From positions 1 to 15,930 of the forward strand of contig CAMLQS010000091.1 of the NCBI GenBank assembly GCA_946482165.1: DNA of 15,930 nucleotides. Direction: 5' to 3'. Shown piece by piece: positions 1-7,450 of this stretch; positions within the stretch are counted from its first letter, which is position 1; each line of letters opens with the position of its first letter. The notes beneath the pieces were generated by a model. It was not told where the DNA came from. It saw only the letters and a program-made list of their open reading frames with translations, and did not search any database. This stretch comes from an uncultured Verrucomicrobiota bacterium (GTDB lineage Bacteria; Verrucomicrobiota; Verrucomicrobiae; Opitutales; Opitutaceae). Made by a program: the position numbers and the translations under genes.

Positions 1-2
1 AC

Positions 3-1016
3 GAGTTGCTTGTGATGGTCAGTGAGTATGCAATGCACGACCCCGATCCTGTTACGGAGAACTGGCTTCCCCGAGACGATGGCGGCGCGCCGATGTATGG
101 AGGCGACCCTCTATTCTCGGGGATGAATACCGGGCGGGGCGCAGCTGCGTGGGCCATTGGCACTGTGCTGTTCACAGATCCGGCGACTTGGCCCAAGCTG
201 GAGCCTGCCGTTCGCTCAATAGTGAGAGATCCATCCCACGGGGTGCGCGCCTGCGGAGTGCGTTGCTTGCTGGCATTGCTCAACATTGATCGAGCCCTTG
301 CCGTCGATCTCTTCCTTAAAATCGTTGAAGGCGCCGATCCGGTTCTCGGCACGGGAGAAATCGACAACTTCATTCATCACGCTATCTATTCGCATTACGA
401 TAAATTGCGCCCCCTGTTGCTACGGATGCTCAGTGACCCGGACAAGGAGGTTCGTGCTACTGCGGCTCAACAGATTACCGTGGCATCGCTCGACCCAGTC
501 TATGGCAGCGATGACCTTTCGCAGGCGCTCTGCTCAGGCCCCGAATCGCGTGCCGCCTGTGCCGGTGTTTATGCTTTCAACCTGCGTGACTTATCGGTGC
601 GAGATACTTGTCGTGAAAAGCTGAAGGCGTTCTTCGATGATCCGGAGAAACTGGTCCGCGACGCGGCTGGTGATTGCTTCCACGGATTGGATAGCGAAAC
701 GCTGACCGCTGAGTCTGAATTGATCGGGGCCTATATTAGGAGCCAATCCTTCGCCGACGACGCCAGCCAGCTTATGTTCGCTTTGGACGAGGCTACGGCG
801 TTGCTTCCGGACATCATCTGTGGGATTCCCGAGCGATTGATTGAACTTCAAGATCCCGCGGACGGTGATGCCTGCCATCGGCGTGACTGTTATCGGCTGC
901 CTGAGCTAGTCCTGCGTTTGTATCGGCAAACCGCGGATGACGCGGTCCGCGAGCGATGCCTCGATACCATCGATCGCATGCTTACCCATGGCATCAGCGA
1001 CATCGATTCCGAATGA
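3..1016 (+). CDS. HEAT-repeat protein, 5'-truncated by window edge
   Basis: This is the C-terminal part of a helical-repeat protein. The frame is open to the left edge. Internal starts exist (TTG at 6, ATG at 15, ATG at 33), but the first residues look like mid-protein sequence, so I treat the gene as 5'-partial. Numbering from the TTG at 6, HEAT-type helical pairs are visible around residues 63-95, 133-165 and 202-230, each with the usual pattern of leucines then D-P-x-x-x-V-R (VRDPSHGVRA, LSDPDKEVRA, FDDPEKLVRD). The last 40 residues (LVLRLYRQ, then RERCLDTIDRML) resemble the tails of large bacterial proteins with HEAT C-termini, some of them STAND-like NTPases; this comes from memory. HEAT arrays bind proteins or act as sensors; no catalytic motif is seen here. 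It is probably co-transcribed with the DUF2971 gene 24 bases downstream. Its base composition is lower in GC than the rest of the window. A self-contained 330-residue HEAT protein remains possible. Confidence 0.75.
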   Translation, partial: ELLVMVSEYAMHDPDPVTENWLPRDDGGAPMYGGDPLFSGMNTGRGAAAWAIGTVLFTDPATWPKLEPAVRSIVRDPSHGVRACGVRCLLALLNIDRALAVDLFLKIVEGADPVLGTGEIDNFIHHAIYSHYDKLRPLLLRMLSDPDKEVRATAAQQITVASLDPVYGSDDLSQALCSGPESRAACAGVYAFNLRDLSVRDTCREKLKAFFDDPEKLVRDAAGDCFHGLDSETLTAESELIGAYIRSQSFADDASQLMFALDEATALLPDIICGIPERLIELQDPADGDACHRRDCYRLPELVLRLYRQTADDAVRERCLDTIDRMLTHGISDIDSE

Positions 1017-1040
1017 GGAAAAGTTGAGAGGTAACCAATA

Positions 1041-1742
1041 TTGAATCCGAATATTTCCAAGGCCGGTTCCCCCGCCGTTGGCTCCGTGCGGCTTTACCGA
1101 TACCTGCAAGCGCGCTGGGCGCTGACGGCCTTGGAAACCGGCGAACTCCGAGTCAGTCGTCTTTCCGGGCTCAATGATCCATTCGAATTCCGGCCGGCCC
1201 TGCCTTACGTGAATCCTGTGTTCTCCCATCAGGTTGTGGATGAGTTCCTCGGCTTCTTGGTTCGAGACTTCGATTCCACGATGGGGATCATCTGTTTTTC
1301 TGAGGAAATCTCAGACCCGGTGATTTGGAGTCACTATGCTGATTCTCATCGCGGTATAGCGCTTGGCTTCGATGTCGTGTGTGATGATCACCTCTGGCCC
1401 ATGATTTACCCTGCGGAGCGTCCAACATTTGACGCGAAGCACTTTCCCTCTATGACAGAGCGGGAAGCGAAGGAAATGGTGCATAGAATCCTCGCTGCGA
1501 AAGCTCCGAGCTGGGGCTACGAAAAGGAGCACCGGGTATTTATAGATTTGGCAAGATCGCGCGCTGATGAGGGCCACTATTTTCATCGAATCCCACCCGA
1601 CTACCTAGTTGAGGTAGTTCTCGGAATAGAATGTAGAGTCACTGAAGACGAGGTGCGTGCTGTCCTGCAAAAGAGCGGGCATCAAAATGTCGCAGTGCTG
1701 CGTGCTCGCCGTTGCCTAACTCGATTTAAGGTTCTTGTCTGA
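1041..1742 (+). CDS. DUF2971 family protein
   Basis: A 233-residue protein with the hallmarks of DUF2971: an N-terminal LYRY (residues 18-21), LNDPFEF (44-50), a CFS followed by VIWSHYADSHRGIALGFD (85-111), and WGYEKEHR (158-165). The biochemical function of the family is not established. The layout of an N-terminal R-Y, a central S-H-Y and a C-terminal E-x-E recalls ADP-ribosyltransferase-like folds, but that is my inference. The TTG start at 1041 is chosen because an in-frame TAA lies at 1032-1034 and no ATG or GTG comes before the conserved LYRY. A purine-rich GAGAGG at 1025-1030 sits ten bases upstream, the clearest Shine-Dalgarno-like site in the window. The gene follows the HEAT gene by 24 bases, so they are probably one operon. 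DUF2971 genes are often found in accessory regions. Confidence 0.85.
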   Translation: MNPNISKAGSPAVGSVRLYRYLQARWALTALETGELRVSRLSGLNDPFEFRPALPYVNPVFSHQVVDEFLGFLVRDFDSTMGIICFSEEISDPVIWSHYADSHRGIALGFDVVCDDHLWPMIYPAERPTFDAKHFPSMTEREAKEMVHRILAAKAPSWGYEKEHRVFIDLARSRADEGHYFHRIPPDYLVEVVLGIECRVTEDEVRAVLQKSGHQNVAVLRARRCLTRFKVLV

Positions 1743-2111
1743 CCTGTAGCTTCGCGTCGACGGCACGCAGGAAGATCGGCTACCGCCGAGCATCTCGACG
1801 ACCGGCTTACCCCTAACTATGAGGCATACGCTCCGACGTTGCGTAATCGATAAATAGCGACATCACGCAGGCAGGGGGATGGGAGGGCGCAACGACGTGG
1901 AGCATCTGCGTTTTTCGGGATCTGAAGCGGCCAAATCGCACCGGGGGCTCGGCCTTTAACGCGAAGACGCGAGGGACGATCCGAGGTAGCAAAGGGCCTG
2001 GCTGGGCGCGGGCGCTGGGCCCGCCGCGAATTGCGAACGTAGCCGAATTTCTCAACGACGGCGCGCCGAGCGTCGCGCCTTACCCGATGAGCCGACGCCG
2101 GGCTGTCCGGC
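1743..2111. other. Intergenic stretch between accessory pair and core genes
   Basis: No gene is supported in this 369-base stretch. Open frames on the minus strand (for example 1813-2055) lack recognisable motifs, and their overlap in two frames is typical of GC-rich noncoding DNA. It is the junction between the AT-richer plus-strand pair and the GC-rich minus-strand genes. I see no tRNA, integrase or clear attachment-site repeat in it. The plus-strand gene ending at 1742 and the minus-strand gene ending at 2112 converge here, so terminators are expected; only the weak hairpin at 2060-2079 was found. Confidence 0.6.
2060..2079 (-). terminator. Weak hairpin after the LapA-like gene
   Basis: A 6-base stem, GGCGCG (2060-2065) with CGCGCC (2074-2079), and an 8-base loop lie 33 bases past the stop of the LapA-like gene on the minus strand. 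Only a scattered T-rich stretch follows, so termination activity is uncertain. Confidence 0.25.
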
Positions 2112-2378
2112 TTACTTTTTCTTCGAGCGGGAGCCGCTGTCGCGGTCGGAGCCGGAGCGTTTCTCGCCGCCGGAGCCGCGGCCGGCGTTGAGGAGGGTGC
2201 CGCCGATGACTCCCACGGAGAACACGGCGAAGTAGACGAGGGCGGCGGAGGTTTGCGCGGGCTTGTCGAGCAGCAGACCGAAATGAAACGCGATCTGGTG
2301 GGTGTTCTCGGTGCCGATGTAGACGACCAAGAAGAGGATGATGAGGAAAGCGAAGGTGCGGAAGAGAACGGAAGCCAT
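2112..2378 (-). CDS. LapA-like small integral membrane protein
   Basis: An 88-residue protein with two hydrophobic helices, about residues 7-24 and 43-63, joined by a short loop with T-E-N and F-H-F-G. It has a Gly/Ser/Arg/Lys-rich, strongly basic C-terminal tail ending in KKK. The arrangement (helix, V-x-x-x-N-T/E-N, short strand, second helix with a GG) matches the LapA / DUF1049 family of inner-membrane proteins. In E. coli, LapA works with LapB in lipopolysaccharide assembly; that role is family knowledge and is not shown here. The partner LapB-type TPR domain is absent. I chose the ATG at 2378 because it begins right before the first helix; an upstream TTG at 2429 would add a low-complexity Arg/Ala extension. 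No Shine-Dalgarno sequence precedes the ATG. The gene lies 229 bases downstream of the phosphofructokinase, behind its terminator. Confidence 0.72.
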   Translation of the reverse strand: MASVLFRTFAFLIILFLVVYIGTENTHQIAFHFGLLLDKPAQTSAALVYFAVFSVGVIGGTLLNAGRGSGGEKRSGSDRDSGSRSKKK

Positions 2379-2450
2379 GGTGGAAGCGGGACTGGCGCGG
2401 AGGCTGCGCCGCCCGGCACGGGCCGCCAAGCGATTTGCGGCGGACCCGCG

Positions 2451-2485
2451 AAAATGAGACGTCCCGCTTCATGGCGAAGCGGGAC
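2451..2485 (-). terminator. Terminator of the phosphofructokinase gene
   Basis: A perfect 10-base-pair stem (GTCCCGCTTC at 2461-2470, GAAGCGGGAC at 2476-2485) with a 5-base loop. On the minus strand it is followed, after six bases, by a short T run (complement of 2451-2454). It lies about 120 bases past the stop of the 2608-3846 gene. Confidence 0.6.
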
Positions 2486-2607
2486 GCGCGGACGCGGACG
2501 CCGGGGACGGCGTCCCTCAAGGATGAAAAGCGCGAGCTCTGGGGGGGGCGTCGGGCGGGCTCGGAACGAAACGGCTCCGCCGTTCCGCTACAGGCGGGGT
2601 GCGAATC

Positions 2608-3846
<1,239 letters not shown>

Positions 3847-3923
3847 GAAGGGAGTGAGGATCGGGAATAAGGGAAAGAGGGAGCCGGCGGAAAGGGGGAA
3901 AGCGCGGACGAGGAAGGATGAAC

Positions 3924-3955
3924 AAAAAAAGCCCGCGCCGGATGAGGGCGCGGGC
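3924..3955 (-). terminator. Strong intrinsic terminator upstream of pfp
   Basis: A perfect 9-base-pair GC stem (GCCCGCGCC at 3931-3939, GGCGCGGGC at 3947-3955), a 7-base loop, and on the minus strand an immediate run of seven T (complement of 3924-3930). It most simply ends transcription from the secreted-protein gene at 4214-5272, though it is about 260 bases past that stop and only about 80 bases before the pfp start. An attenuator in the pfp leader is the alternative. Confidence 0.8.
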
Positions 3956-4031
3956 GGGGAGCAGCGGGAGAACGGGGAGCGATGGCGTTGGGCGCCTAGT
4001 AGCCTAAATCGGGTGTTTTTTTCGGATTATC

Positions 4032-4146
4032 CACAGAGCCGAGCCGGAGCGCGGACACGGAGGTCACGGAGGAAAGATCGATCAGGATTTCTGAAATACG
4101 GATTGGCTCTGTGCTCTCCGTGTCAGAGCTCTGTGTCCTCCGTGAC
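4032..4146. repeat. Imperfect palindromic intergenic repeat (CTCCGTG/CACGGAG words)
   Basis: Two nested inverted repeats: CACAGAGCC (4032-4040) with GGCTCTGTG (4105-4113), and GTCACGGAGGA (4063-4073) with TCCTCCGTGAC (4136-4146). Between them are further near-copies (ACACGGAGG at 4055-4063, CTCCGTGTC at 4116-4124, the palindrome CAGAGCTCTG at 4124-4133). The element fills the gap between the 4214 gene and the terminator at 3924. Similar CACAGAG / CACGGAGG intergenic repeats occur in several bacterial phyla, from memory. No coding potential is seen in the whole gap 3847-4213. Confidence 0.6.
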
Positions 4147-4202
4147 GAAAAATCATCGCTCGGAATGCGGAGGTAGCCCGAAAATATCCGTGTTACCGGC
4201 GC

Positions 4203-4224
4203 CTAGTGCGGCACTAGTGCGGCA
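4203..4224. repeat. 11-base tandem duplication over a stop codon
   Basis: CTAGTGCGGCA occurs twice in direct tandem (4203-4213 and 4214-4224). The right copy contains the TAG stop of the minus-strand gene. The left copy repeats that TAG 11 bases further on, in another frame. Confidence 0.8.
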
Positions 4225-5272
4225 TCACGCTCGGGATCTGGTTGAGGTATTTGAGCATGCTGTCGAAACGAGTGGCGGCGGCGGTCCGGATGGAACCGGT
4301 GACGACGGCCTGGTTGCCGCCGTTGGCCGTGTATTCGTGGAAGGTGCCGGGATGGTCCGGGTCGACCACGCCAAAGTAGCCTTGGGCGGGGCCGACCAAG
4401 CCGGCGCCGGTGATCCCGCCGGTCCGGAAGGTGGCGGATCTTTTGTCGTAGCGCTCGTTCCACCTGTAGAGGCCGTGGGCGGTGATTTTGTAGAAGGAGT
4501 CGGCGCTGGGCGTGGGGCGGAAGAAGAAGAACTCCCCGGCCGCGGTGTGCATGTAGTTTTGGGAAGCGAGGGCGTAATCGAAACCGCCCTCGTCGGGGTC
4601 GCCGGTGAAGGTGTCGGAGTATTTGCCCGCTTTGACTTCGGTCACGCGGGTGAGGCCGACGATTTGGTTGTAGACGTAGACGTCGTTGTATTCGGCGCCG
4701 AGGAAAACGGGGGCGGGGTCGGCGGCGCCCTTCTCCGCGTAGAAGTAGTAGTGGTCGTTGACGTGGGTGTTGTATCCCCCGGCCGTCATGTAGTGGACCT
4801 CGTGGTCCAGTTCGAAGCGGACGGCGACGATGCGGTAGCCTTCGACGGAAGGGATTTTCCCCGCGGTCACCAAGTCGGAGAGAAGCGTGGCGTTGGTGTA
4901 GCGGCTGCGGGAGAGCTTGTGCTCGCCGGCGGCGGTGACGACGGGGCGCTCCGGGTTCCGGGCGTTGGTGGTGACGCGCTCGACGTAGTTGGTGACGGCT
5001 GGGTGGGTCCATCCGAAGGGATTGTCGATCGCGGGGACCAACTCGTCGGGGGTGTAGGTGGTGGAGAAGGTGGTGGCGTCGGAATAAGTGATGCCCCGGG
5101 CCGCGTCGGCCTCCTTCTTGGCCGCGGAGACGGTGTGGCCGCCGACGGTCTCGCTCAGCGCGAGGGTGATGGTGAGCGGGGCGACCGAGCCGGCGGCGTC
5201 GGTGATGGACTCGTGATTGGCAAGGACGATACAGGGGAGAAGCAGGGCCGGCAGGAGGTAGGGTGCTTTCAT
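4214..5272 (-). CDS. Secreted protein of unknown function, paralogue of the 6163-7215 product
   Basis: A 352-residue protein whose family I do not recognise. It begins with a signal peptide (MKAPYLLPALLLPCIVLA, likely cut after residue 18), so it is exported. Shared blocks with the product of 6163-7215 include ET(V/I)GG, an AKK followed by D-A-x-R-x-ITY, NP(F/Y)GW, NYVERVT, RYTNATLL, AGKI-x-SV-x-GYR, VAVRF, APV(F/Y)LGAE, AGKY-x-D-x-FTG, and a terminal LKY-x-x-QIP. The two align from end to end, so they are full-length paralogues. Many aromatic residues and no cysteine pairs or catalytic motif suggest an extracellular or outer-surface beta-rich fold; that is inference. The ATG at 5272 is supported by the signal peptide. 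No Shine-Dalgarno site is seen. The gene lies 161 bases after the HEAT protein gene on the same strand. Confidence 0.82.
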   Translation of the reverse strand: MKAPYLLPALLLPCIVLANHESITDAAGSVAPLTITLALSETVGGHTVSAAKKEADAARGITYSDATTFSTTYTPDELVPAIDNPFGWTHPAVTNYVERVTTNARNPERPVVTAAGEHKLSRSRYTNATLLSDLVTAGKIPSVEGYRIVAVRFELDHEVHYMTAGGYNTHVNDHYYFYAEKGAADPAPVFLGAEYNDVYVYNQIVGLTRVTEVKAGKYSDTFTGDPDEGGFDYALASQNYMHTAAGEFFFFRPTPSADSFYKITAHGLYRWNERYDKRSATFRTGGITGAGLVGPAQGYFGVVDPDHPGTFHEYTANGGNQAVVTGSIRTAAATRFDSMLKYLNQIPSVMPH

Positions 5273-5433
5273 AGTGGGTTATTGCGTGCGAAGATTGCCC
5301 GAACACGGCAGCCGGCGGGACCGGGCGGGCGGAGGACTGAGTGAGCGGAGGGCAGGGAGGCGGCGTTGGGGAAAAGTTCCCAATTCGGCGGCGCGAGAAA
5401 ACGCGCCGGCAGGCCGGCTCCCGGACGAAGATT

Positions 5434-6024
5434 CTAAAGACCGCGTTTGCGCCCCGGGGCGTGGTTGGCGTCGGGCGTAACGGGCATGGACGCGACGGGA
5501 GGGGCGGGGGGAAGCTCGAGAAATTCCGCCGCCTCCTGGAGCGCCACCGCCTCTTTGGGATCTCGCGCGGATCGAGCCGCGGCGCGAAGGGCGGCGGCGC
5601 CGGCGGCATGGCCGAGCTGCACGATGCCCTCGCGAGCGTAGGCGCGAACCTCGGGGTCGGAATGGCGGAGGAGGGGCGTCAGGCGCGGCAACGCGGCGGC
5701 GTCGTAGGTGGTGTAGGCGGCCTCGATGTCGGCGAACAGCCGGGCGCGAGCTTCGTCGGCGAGCAGCGGTGCGGAGTCTCGGCCGGTGTCGGGCGAGCCC
5801 GATGTTTTTTCCGGCACTGCCTCGGCGGGTGGAGCGGCCGGCGACTGAAGTTGAGTAGCGGGGGCAGCCGGTGCGAGCGGTGAGGCGTGGGAAGCGGGCA
5901 AGGACGCGGAAGGCGGCGTCGCGGCGGTCGACGGCGCGTCGGTGCGGGAGCCGAACCAGGCGAGGCCCAGTCCGAGGCCGAGACAAAGCGTGCAGAGAGG
6001 GAGGAGGCGAAGGGTCTGATTCAT
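5434..6024 (-). CDS. Membrane-anchored or exported small HEAT-repeat protein
   Basis: A 196-residue protein in three parts: an N-terminal hydrophobic segment (about residues 6-25, ending LAWFG) that may be a signal anchor or signal peptide; a Pro/Ala/Ser-rich linker (about 30-75); and a helical region (about 88-172). The helical region contains one clear HEAT-like unit, LPRLTPLLRHSDPEVRAYAR at 112-131, then a second helical pair rich in alanine. The C-terminus is again Pro-rich and basic. HEAT units bind partner proteins; no enzyme motif is present. Its position between the two secreted paralogues suggests a role with them in the envelope, but this is context only. The ATG at 6024 has no Shine-Dalgarno site, and a long hairpin ends 13 bases upstream of it. 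An upstream terminator pair suggests the gene is at least partly uncoupled from the 6163 gene. Confidence 0.72.
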   Translation of the reverse strand: MNQTLRLLPLCTLCLGLGLGLAWFGSRTDAPSTAATPPSASLPASHASPLAPAAPATQLQSPAAPPAEAVPEKTSGSPDTGRDSAPLLADEARARLFADIEAAYTTYDAAALPRLTPLLRHSDPEVRAYAREGIVQLGHAAGAAALRAAARSARDPKEAVALQEAAEFLELPPAPPVASMPVTPDANHAPGRKRGL

Positions 6025-6030
6025 GGGTGA

Positions 6031-6090
6031 AAAATTAAGGGAGGTCCTGAAATCTCCGGCGGAGTCTGCCGGAGATTTTAGGGCCTCCCT
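6031..6090 (-). terminator. Long hairpin, second of two tandem terminators
   Basis: Arms of 23 bases (6038-6060 and 6068-6090) pair with only two G-U type mismatches around a 7-base loop. On the minus strand the T-rich sequence TTAATTTTTC follows. It comes right after the terminator at 6091-6119 and ends 13 bases before the ATG at 6024, so it also forms most of that gene's leader. Confidence 0.65.
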
Positions 6091-6119
6091 AAAAACACCG
6101 GCCTGGGGCGGGGCCGGTG
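6091..6119 (-). terminator. Intrinsic terminator after the 6163-7215 gene
   Basis: A perfect 8-base-pair stem (CACCGGCC at 6096-6103, GGCCGGTG at 6112-6119) with an 8-base loop, followed on the minus strand by five T (complement of 6091-6095). It lies 43 bases past the stop of the secreted-protein gene. Confidence 0.75.
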
Positions 6120-6162
6120 CGGTCGCGAGCGGGGTGATGCGGATGCGGCGCTCGAAAGGGAC

Positions 6163-7215
6163 TTAGTCGGCGGCGATGCGCGGGATCTGGAGCATGTATT
6201 TGAGCAGGCTGGACTGATAGGTCGCGGCCGGGAGGGTGATGCTACCCCGGACGATGCCGCTGTTGGCGGTCAGAGCGGTGTCGGGGGCGGAGTAGAGGGT
6301 GGCGGGGCCGGTCAGGTTTGTGCCGATGACGGCGCCGCGGTTGTAGGTGTTGCGGCCACCCCTGTTGTCGTAGGTTTCCTTCCAGTTGAACACGCCGCCG
6401 GCGCGGAGTTCGTAGTAGTTGGTGCTCGTGGCGGGACGGCGGTAGATCGCGAACTCGGCGAGGGAGATGCCGTTGTAGGCGTCGGACACCAGAGTGTAGG
6501 CAAAGCCGCCGCCTTGCTCTTCGGTGCGGCCGGTGAAGATGTCCTTGTATTTGCCGGCTTGGGCGGTCTCGAAGGAGGCGAAATCGATGAGCTGGGGGAA
6601 GTCATAGACGTTGTCCTCGGCGCCGAGATAAACGGGGGCGGCGTCGTTGGGGCCGCGTTCCGCGAAGAAGTAGAGGCCGCGCTTCACGAGCGTGAGGTAG
6701 CCGCCGGCGGTGTTGTCGAAGACATCGTTGCCGTCGGTGACGGTGTCGAAGCGCACGGCCACGAGGCGGTAGCCCTTCACGGAGGAGATCTTGCCGGCGG
6801 CGACGAGCTCGGCGAGCAGGGTGGCGTTGGTGTAGCGGGTGCGGTGGATGAGGTTGGAGCCCTCGGCGGTGACGGTGAGGGTGCCGCCCGGGGGGGTCTT
6901 GGAGGTGACGCGCTCGACGTAGTTGTTGGTCCCGGCGGCGTTCCAGCCGTAGGGGTTGAGAAGCGCGGGGGCCGGGTCGCTGGGGAAGAAGACGGCGTCG
7001 TAGCGGATCGTGTCGGGATAGGTGATGTCCCTCGTGGCGTCGGAGGCCTTCTTTGCGTCCGTGATCTTCCATCCGCCGATCGTCTCGGCGACGGTGAGGT
7101 TGAGGTTGAGGGTCGAGACATTGCCGGGGAGGCTTGTCACGACGGTTTGCGCGAAGGCGAAGGGTGCCAGGAGCGCGTGGAGGAGCAGTGCGGGGGCGAG
7201 ATAGGGCAGTTTCAT
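6163..7215 (-). CDS. Secreted protein of unknown function, paralogue of the 4214-5272 product
   Basis: A 350-residue exported protein with a clear signal peptide (MKLPYLAPALLLHALLAPFA then FAQ; likely cut after residue 22). It shares the block pattern listed for the 4214-5272 product along its whole length, including NYVERVT, RYTNATLL, GYR(I/L)VAVRF, AE-x-G...APVYLGAE, AGKY-x-D-x-FTG and a terminal LKY-x-x-QIP. The family is unknown to me. The paralogues differ most in the C-terminal third, where this one has a Gly/Asn/Arg/Thr-rich stretch (about residues 288-300). It lies 235 bases after the TonB receptor gene, behind a terminator, so it probably has its own promoter. A dyad (7234-7259) in its leader may be regulatory. 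Its own transcript ends at the tandem terminators at 6031-6119. Confidence 0.82.
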   Translation of the reverse strand: MKLPYLAPALLLHALLAPFAFAQTVVTSLPGNVSTLNLNLTVAETIGGWKITDAKKASDATRDITYPDTIRYDAVFFPSDPAPALLNPYGWNAAGTNNYVERVTSKTPPGGTLTVTAEGSNLIHRTRYTNATLLAELVAAGKISSVKGYRLVAVRFDTVTDGNDVFDNTAGGYLTLVKRGLYFFAERGPNDAAPVYLGAEDNVYDFPQLIDFASFETAQAGKYKDIFTGRTEEQGGGFAYTLVSDAYNGISLAEFAIYRRPATSTNYYELRAGGVFNWKETYDNRGGRNTYNRGAVIGTNLTGPATLYSAPDTALTANSGIVRGSITLPAATYQSSLLKYMLQIPRIAAD

Positions 7216-7233
7216 GTGTTCGTTTGGGAGGTG

Positions 7234-7259
7234 CCCCGGGAGAATATTTCAACCCGGGG
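7234..7259 (-). promoter_or_regulatory. Inverted repeat in leader of the 6163-7215 gene
   Basis: CCCCGGG (7234-7240) and CCCGGGG (7253-7259) flank a 12-base AT-rich centre containing AATATT. The dyad begins 19 bases upstream of the ATG at 7215. It could be an operator or a leader hairpin masking the start; no regulator is recognised. Confidence 0.35.
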
Positions 7260-7365
7260 AACCGCGAAACCAGAGGACCCGACGCACCGCGGGGCAGGGG
7301 AACCTCGGCCTTCCGGGATGAGAAATCCCTGAGGCCTCGGGGAAGGGCTTCGGATGCGGGCATAA

Positions 7366-7393
7366 GAAAGGCCCCGCCAAAAAGAGCGGGGCC
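7366..7393 (-). terminator. Terminator of the TonB receptor gene
   Basis: A perfect 8-base-pair stem (GGCCCCGC at 7370-7377, GCGGGGCC at 7386-7393), then T-rich TTTCTTA on the minus strand. A second GC hairpin (7415-7423 with 7428-7436, 9 base pairs) precedes it, 15 bases past the receptor stop at 7451. Confidence 0.68.
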
Positions 7394-7450
7394 CGAGGCA
7401 AACGCGCGGGGTCCGGCCGGCGGCATCCCGCCGGCCTGCGAGGACTACCG

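Noticed and set aside
1813..2055. Minus-strand 80-residue frame in the 1743-2111 gap
   Set aside because: No motif, no start signal, and a second frame is open through the same bases.
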